NCBI RefSeq assembly: GCF_016584665.1
Contig: NZ_BBJB01000003.1
Span: 28,815 to 92,814 of the forward strand
Length of the DNA: 64,000 nucleotides
Origin: Pseudanabaena sp. lw0831
GTDB lineage: Bacteria; Cyanobacteriota; Cyanobacteriia; Pseudanabaenales; Pseudanabaenaceae
Direction of reading: 5' to 3'
A program made the position numbers and the translations under genes. The notes beneath the pieces are model-generated. The model saw only the letters and a list, made by a program, of their open reading frames with translations. It was not told where the DNA came from and made no database searches. Below are positions 58,954-64,000 of the stretch, one piece after another. The number at the start of each line of letters is the position of its first letter. Position 1 is the first letter of the stretch.

Positions 58954-60768
58954 TCATTGAGCCATTGTTTGAAACTCTATATTTCTTGAGAGTAGCTCAT
59001 TATATGTTCCTACATCTTCCACCGCACCATTTTTCATAAAGTAGAGACGATCACAGTTTTTTACAGTACTTAATCGATGAGCAATCATGATCATCGTTTT
59101 ATGTCTACTCATTGCTTCCAAGGCTTGCATAAACTCTCGTTCAGTTGTATTGTCTAAGGCGGCAGTCGCCTCGTCCATGATGATTACTTCTGGATTATGA
59201 TATAGCGCTCTCGCAATACCGATGCGCTGACGTTGCCCACCCGATAGACGAATACCACGCTCTCCAACTAGAGTATCTAGCTGCTCTGGCAAGGCATAAA
59301 TTAGCTCTTCCAACTGTGATGCTTTGATTGCAGCCCACACTTGTTCTTCGTTAATTTCATGACTGGCTAAGCCAAAGGCAATATTGTTCCGAATTGTATC
59401 GTCTGAAAGATAGATGCTTTGAGGAATATACCCAATTTGTTGTTGCCAACTTGCAAGATTAGTCAGAATGTTTTTACCGTCAACTAAGATTTCACCTTGG
59501 CTTGGCGTTAGCAATCCTAAAATAATATCAACAATTGTGGTTTTTCCTGCTCCCGATGAGCCGATAAATGCGATCAATTGTCCCCTAGAAATTTCTATGG
59601 ATATACCTGATAGTGATGATTGAGCAGCATTGGGATAAAGATAGTGAATATTTCGCAGCTCAATTAATTTTTTAAACTGAATTTCTGGAGCTGAGAAATT
59701 ATTTGATTCTTGTTGTGAAATTGATCTTATTTCTAAAGAAGCCAGATCTTGGCAGATAAGATCTAAAGAATATTTGAAATAACGAATATTAGTAATTGTA
59801 GAGACAATGCGTTTAGCTGAGGGCATGAGGCGTAAAGCAGCGATCGCAAATAAAGACAGCATTGGCAAAATAGACTGAATTGCTCTTCCTTGAATTAGGC
59901 TAAGAATCACGATTAGTAGAACAGAGGCAATTAAAACTGTATCGATAAATAGATTGGGCAATTGAGTGGCAAGTCCCACAAATAAATTTGCTTTACCAAA
60001 GGCTTCCGTACTTTTTGTAAATGCATTTATAAAAAAGGTTTCTCTACCTAATACTTTGGTCTCTTTAATGCCACCTATACTTTGATTAACCCATTGAATC
60101 ATTTGTCCGCTTTGCTCTTGGCGAATCAATCCCTGTCCACTCATTTGTTTGCGGATCGTTCCATTCAACCAAAATATAGATATCCCCAAAAATATTGCTG
60201 CGATCGCTGATGCAACTGGCTCCACCATTACAAGCAAAAGCGTAATGCAACTCATCACCATAATCTCGGCGGCTAGAGTCAGCGCTGGCACAAGTACATT
60301 CGCAAAAATCTGTGGTATTTCGGAAGTAATATTGCGAACTAGCTCTGCCGAATTACGTTGCAGATGAAATGTGTATGGACTATACAAATATGACTGCAAT
60401 AGGCGATTAGAAAGAGAAATCTGCTTTTTGTACAAAAAATAATATTGCAAATAAGTTAGCCCAGCAAGGTAAGCATTTTTTAACAAATAAATGACTAAAA
60501 TGATAACGCTGATCCATAACAGAAAAGCTTGACTAGAATTTGCTCTCAATACACTGTAAAGCCAATGTAAGATCTGCTGTTTCTGAATAATTTCTGAATT
60601 TCCTAGTAAAGCCACAAATGGAGGAATTAATCCTACTCCTAATGTTTCTAAACTCGCGCCTACAAGCATAAGCAGAAAGATTATGCCTATTTGAATTTTT
60701 TCGCGATCACTAAATAAATAGAGGAGCTTTTTTACTGATTCGCCCATATTCAAGCCAGTATTTCCCAA
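58954..60768 (-). CDS. ABC transporter, fused permease-ATPase (MsbA/PglK-like flippase)
   Basis: A 604-residue half-transporter: six transmembrane helices (about residues 25-320) then the ATPase domain with Walker A FIGSSGAGKTTIVDIILG, signature GIRLSGGQRQRIGIARALYH, Walker B VIIMDEATAALDN and the H-loop MIAHRLSTVKNC. In a glycosyltransferase cluster it is likely to flip or export a lipid-linked glycan. Transcribed before the glycosyltransferase genes; separated from them by the MITE. Confidence 0.92.
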   Translation of the reverse strand: MGNTGLNMGESVKKLLYLFSDREKIQIGIIFLLMLVGASLETLGVGLIPPFVALLGNSEIIQKQQILHWLYSVLRANSSQAFLLWISVIILVIYLLKNAYLAGLTYLQYYFLYKKQISLSNRLLQSYLYSPYTFHLQRNSAELVRNITSEIPQIFANVLVPALTLAAEIMVMSCITLLLVMVEPVASAIAAIFLGISIFWLNGTIRKQMSGQGLIRQEQSGQMIQWVNQSIGGIKETKVLGRETFFINAFTKSTEAFGKANLFVGLATQLPNLFIDTVLIASVLLIVILSLIQGRAIQSILPMLSLFAIAALRLMPSAKRIVSTITNIRYFKYSLDLICQDLASLEIRSISQQESNNFSAPEIQFKKLIELRNIHYLYPNAAQSSLSGISIEISRGQLIAFIGSSGAGKTTIVDIILGLLTPSQGEILVDGKNILTNLASWQQQIGYIPQSIYLSDDTIRNNIAFGLASHEINEEQVWAAIKASQLEELIYALPEQLDTLVGERGIRLSGGQRQRIGIARALYHNPEVIIMDEATAALDNTTEREFMQALEAMSRHKTMIMIAHRLSTVKNCDRLYFMKNGAVEDVGTYNELLSRNIEFQTMAQ

Positions 60769-60793
60769 CTCATAATGTAGATAGCTCCACTCT

Positions 60794-61491
60794 TCACTTT
60801 ACTATATTCCTGCCTAACATAAAGGATTCTGCTGCTTTTACTCCAATGGTAGCACCTCGCCAACGTGCTAAATATTCGATAGCTTCAGTGATCGCGGATG
60901 AGGGTAATGACGCATCTCTGATTGATAAGCTTCTAAAGCTTTGAGTTTTAAACTTAGGGCCTCTGAAATATCTATAAAACCAGTTAGGTATAAATGGCGA
61001 ATCAGAGCCAGATGTTTGCCATTCTGTACTGGATGGAACTTCAAAAAAAAATAACGTATGGACTGAATGATTGGGCAAGGGACGACATGCAGTTATAACA
61101 GCTTCATGAATACGACGATGATCGATGTTTACATCGCCACTGTGATGAGTATAAACAATCTGTGGTTGATGCTGTTCGATAACTTTAACAATATCTAAAA
61201 GATCACAGCTATCCATACGATTGTCAGGAAAGTCATGTAAGAGTAAAGAGCTTACTCCTAGCATTTTACTTGCTTGATTAGCAGCGATTGTCAGAGCAGA
61301 TAACTCGTCTTGAAATTTTTCTCTATTACGTTCTATTTCTCGGCTAGTAGCTCCTTCTGCCAATATCAGAATATGAACTAAATCTCCTTGCTGGAAATGT
61401 TTGGAGATCGCGCCACCACAATGTGGTGGCGCGATCTCCAAACACCAAGCACTTCATCATCAGGATGAACAGCAACTACCAGAATATTCAT
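60794..61491 (-). pseudogene. PIG-L family deacetylase gene broken by a palindrome insertion
   Basis: The gene begins correctly at 61491 (MNILVVAVHPDDEVLG, with the zinc-binding HPDDE motif) and continues from CGGAISKHFQQGDLVHILIL to the normal C-terminus, with YTHHSGDVNIDHRRIHEAVI and LARWRGATIGVKAAESFM. Between LG and CGGA, 23 bases have been inserted (minus strand) that are an inverted copy of the following codons. This shifts the frame, so only a 215-residue product from a TTG at 61441, lacking HPDDE, could be made. PIG-L enzymes remove N-acetyl groups from sugars, fitting the cluster. Confidence 0.88.
61398..61444. repeat. Palindrome with 23-bp perfect arms inside PIG-L gene
   Basis: Arms 61398-61420 and 61422-61444 with a single A between. 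The arm proximal to the gene body is the original coding sequence (CGGAISKH region); the other arm is the extra inverted copy. Confidence 0.9.
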
Positions 61492-62196
61492 AATTGAATC
61501 TTATCCTGATTACTTATTAAAACTTTTAAGCTTTCAGATCCATAGTTAAAAAGAAGATCAATGATGGACATATTAAAGGTTCAAAGACTTTTCCTTGTCG
61601 TTGGTAATATTCTGGGTGATGATAATTCTGATAGACAACTTGAATATCGGACTCCTCAAATAATTTGTGATTAAGATAATTTCTCCCTAAAGCACCAGAA
61701 AAATACGTATTTGCCCCTACTTGTTTGCATAGGTTAAACATTAGTTGATCTTTGACTCCTGTGGGGTGCAGTTCTGAACTAAATAATAAAGATGTATTAA
61801 TATTTAAAGCTTTCAAAAAGTAACTAGTAATTTCTTGGCAAATATCAGTAAGATATCGCCAGTCATTTTGATAAATTGATTCAAAGAATGATCCATAATC
61901 CTCAAAATAAGTAGTTTTTCCATAGCAATTACAAATTGTTCTCCAATGCTTAATCTGCCAATTACTACTATTATCAATCTCTAGTGATTTGATCGCTAAA
62001 TTACCGAAATCACCTTTAGTTTTTACTGGGACTGTAAGCCAACACCAACCATCAGAAGTTTTGATTTTATTTCGATTAATAAAGCTTTTTTCTCAAACTG
62101 GACGTGATCTAGCACAATGTGTAAATCACTCTCAGCAATGCGATGAAAATAACCTAGCCAAGGTAAGTAAGCTGATTGATTTATAGAAACAATCAT
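61488..62196 (-). pseudogene. WbqC-family gene with two frameshifts
   Basis: Joined across frames, the product is a full WbqC-like protein: MIVSINQSAYLPWLGYFHRI then AESDLHIVLDHVQFEKK, SFINRNKIKTSDGWCWLTVP, LKALNINTSLLFSSELHPTG, ANTYFSGALGRNYLNHKLFE and MSIIDLLFNYGSES near the end. One base is missing in an A tract at about 62090-62097 and one near 61578. WbqC proteins are linked to polysaccharide synthesis. The end overlaps the PIG-L start by ATGA. A two-site sequencing error is less likely than decay given the state of its neighbours. Confidence 0.82.
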
Positions 62197-62947
62197 GGGC
62201 GAGGCTCCTTATACATGTAAATAGTAAAGTCATGAAGTAGGTAGTCATGGCGAAGAACTCCCCAAGGGGTGAGAGTACGACAAAATTGCACCGTTTTGAG
62301 TGGATCGGCATAAAATTCTCCATCTTCTTGATTTTTATCCCAGAGGCTCAATGAATTGAAAGCTACTGCTTTAGAGCTTAACTCATACATTCTGGCAATT
62401 AAACGTTGCATGTATAATTCAGCATCTTGATTAAGGAGATAAAAAATGCCATTAGCAGTAACTAGGTCATAAGAGCCGTCTGGACTTTCCGTTAGAATGT
62501 CCATCACTTTTAAGGAAAGATGCGGACGTAAACGCCTGGCTTCTTCAATCATTTGTGGTGTAATACCGATCCCTTCATAACTAAGCACACCATAAGATTT
62601 ATATAAATAGTCGACAAAGTCAGCAAAGCCGCATCCAATATAGCAATCCGAAATCATTTGTAACTGGATAACGATTATCTTGGGCGTTTTCAGATAAGTC
62701 AATTAAGCTATAACTCATTTCGGATTGCTATATCTAAGATTCGTTTCCCTTGAATTGGCATAACTTGAGCTAATGTTTCAAACTTAATTTGTTGAGATTC
62801 CGCTCGTCCATAATCACAAGCGCGTGGATTATGTCCATAACGAGTGATCAAATTTGAATAGAATTGAGCTATATCAGTATGTTCGAGGAGTGTGACTAGA
62901 ATTTGATGTAACGAAAGAATAGTGATAAGTTTACAGGATATAATCAA
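62193..62947 (-). pseudogene. SAM-dependent methyltransferase gene split by a MITE
   Basis: N-terminal part (HTDIAQFYSNLITRYGHNPR, ACDYGRAESQQIKFETLAQV, MPIQGKRILDI) ends at the MITE; after it the sequence goes on with GCGFADFVDYLYKSYGVLSY and reaches a normal C-terminus. Removing 90 bases plus one TA rejoins RILDIGCGFAD exactly, the SAM-binding loop. The upstream end near 62890-62947 does not look like a natural start and may be IS-derived. Its stop overlaps the WbqC start by ATGA. Confidence 0.87.
62641..62730. mobile_element. MITE, 90 bp, TAGCAATCCGAAAT ends, TA duplication
   Basis: 14-bp perfect inverted ends and TA copies at 62639-62640 and 62731-62732. Excision in thought restores the methyltransferase SAM motif. 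Same family as 58856-58944 by the TAGCAATCC tip and length. Confidence 0.92.
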
Positions 62948-64000
62948 AACAAAGCAGAAAGATTAATGAATAAATACATCAATCATAGAAAGCAATGAGA
63001 AATTTGTGACAATACAAATCACAATACCGCTAAGTAATTCATTCTTAGAAACGGAAACGAGAATACAATCAGTGTTAAACGAAGCGGGAACGATTGCAAG
63101 TGGAGAAGCACTGAAACAGTTCGATACTGAAGGATTAGCCATTGAGAAAAGCGGCAAAAGATGGACAAGTAAAGGACAACAGCCCAAGACCTATCAAACG
63201 CCCTATGGCAGCATAGAAATTAATCGCCATATTTATCAAACCAGTACAGGAGGAGAAACATACTGCCCATTAGAAGTAGATTCAAGGATCATCATCACCT
63301 CGACCCCAAGATTTGCTAAGCAGATAAGTCACAAATATGCGGAAATGAGTAGCGTAAGATTACTCGAAGACTTACGAGAAAATCATGGACGGGAAGTAAA
63401 TCGCGCGTTTGTGCAAATACTTGCCGAAGCAGTTGGTAACATCGCGAGCATCAAAGAGGAAGACTGGACTTATCAAACCCCAAGACTAGAGGTCGAAATT
63501 CCGACAGTGAGCATCGGATTAGATGGTACTTGTATGTTGATGTGTGGTGAAGGATTTCGGCAAGCAATGGTGGGGACGATCAGCTTGTATGATCGCGAAG
63601 GAGAACGGCAGCATACGACTTATATAGCTGCGTCCCCAGAATATGGACGAGAAATATTTCTCGCAAGACTAAGACGAGAAGTTGAGCAGAGCAAGCGATT
63701 ATATCCAAATGCTCATTATCAAGGTTTAGCGGATGGTGCTCCAGAAAACTGGACATTTCTCAATAGCGTAACCGCAACGCAGATATTGGACTTTTACCAT
63801 GCAACGCAATATTTAGACAAATTCGCTAAAGCAATTCATCCCCGTAGCGTCGAGAGCCAAAAAGCTTGGATGGATACGCACTGCCACAAACTTAAGCATG
63901 ATGCAGGATTTGCTAAAGTTTTACTTGCCGAGATGGAAATTATCCAACCGAAACGAGTTTCTAAATCTGTTCTCGAAGGATTCCAAGATGCTATTACTTA
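62948..64000 (+). mobile_element. ISKra4-family insertion sequence, 3' part outside window
   Basis: The transposase gene from 63006 defines the element. The left boundary is not clear; it should lie somewhere between about 62885 and 63000, because the methyltransferase reading ends there without a proper start. The inverted repeat and target duplication could not be identified with only one end visible. Confidence 0.7.
63006..64000 (+). CDS. ISKra4-family transposase (3' end outside window)
   Basis: An open frame from GTG 63006 runs past the window edge (331 codons seen). The core is recognisable: VSIGLDGTCMLMCGEGFRQA MVGTISLYDREGERQHTTYI, YPNAHYQGLADGAPENWTFL (second acidic residue region) and ATQILDFYHATQYLDKFAKA. 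This is the DDE-type order of ISKra4 transposases. It reads away from the decayed polysaccharide operon end. ATGs are absent near the start, so GTG is assumed. Confidence 0.85.
   Translation, partial: MTIQITIPLSNSFLETETRIQSVLNEAGTIASGEALKQFDTEGLAIEKSGKRWTSKGQQPKTYQTPYGSIEINRHIYQTSTGGETYCPLEVDSRIIITSTPRFAKQISHKYAEMSSVRLLEDLRENHGREVNRAFVQILAEAVGNIASIKEEDWTYQTPRLEVEIPTVSIGLDGTCMLMCGEGFRQAMVGTISLYDREGERQHTTYIAASPEYGREIFLARLRREVEQSKRLYPNAHYQGLADGAPENWTFLNSVTATQILDFYHATQYLDKFAKAIHPRSVESQKAWMDTHCHKLKHDAGFAKVLLAEMEIIQPKRVSKSVLEGFQDAIT

Overview
The window is a piece of a cyanobacterial chromosome. Signs are the very frequent HIP1 octamer (GCGATCGC), a chlorophyll synthase gene (chlG), an F1 beta-epsilon pair (atpD-atpC) standing apart from the other ATP synthase genes, a split transhydrogenase (pntA1-pntA2-pntB), a SigF-type sigma factor, a GUN4-domain protein and the sufB/sufC/sufD order. 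A Pseudanabaena-like filamentous cyanobacterium would fit, but no rRNA or other strict marker is present, so the genus is a guess.

Layout. 1-4209: suf Fe-S assembly genes, with two DUF29 genes between sufB and sufC. 4350-6259: overlapping ATPase/TOPRIM-like pair of anti-phage type. 6401-11269: lytic transglycosylase, an orphan efflux membrane-fusion lipoprotein, chlG. 11330-13275: Septu-type PtuA/PtuB pair. 13360-20075: broken Uma2 gene, DHFR-like gene, atpD-atpC, a sigma factor with a second degenerate sigma-2 domain, moeA, trmD. 20384-22026: toxin-antitoxin modules. 22141-23965: a retron (candidate msr-msd RNA, a small very basic ORF, an XRE regulator and a reverse transcriptase with NAxxH, YIDD and VTG motifs). 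24102-28533: HigA-like gene, DUF427, ergothioneine genes egtB and egtD, tspO, DUF393. 28611-30526: graveyard of broken toxin-antitoxin genes around one intact pair, plus an M15 peptidase fragment. 30645-36405: heavy-metal-type RND pump, lipoprotein, RppA/RppB-like two-component system. 36514-43908: small metabolic genes, HxlR regulator, a class I (archaeal-type) lysyl-tRNA synthetase, ABC-2 permease, membrane GUN4. 44979-47882: pnt genes. 48126-50908: CobT-like gene and two divergent Uma2 genes. 50941-62947: a long minus-strand surface-polysaccharide operon whose upstream end is decaying. 63006-64000: start of an ISKra4-family transposase.

Two themes stand out. First, three separate defence systems (ATPase-TOPRIM pair, Septu, retron) lie among housekeeping genes. 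Second, the intergenic DNA is crowded with perfect or near-perfect palindromes, usually with 10-30 bp arms and a 0-3 base loop, whose arm sequences differ from site to site and often contain the stop codon of the adjacent gene. One lies inside a PIG-L deacetylase gene, where the inserted arm is an exact inverted copy of the neighbouring codons and breaks the frame. Another gives two convergent genes the same last codons. These two cases suggest that inverted templated copying creates such hairpins here. A 90-bp MITE family with TA target duplications is also present.
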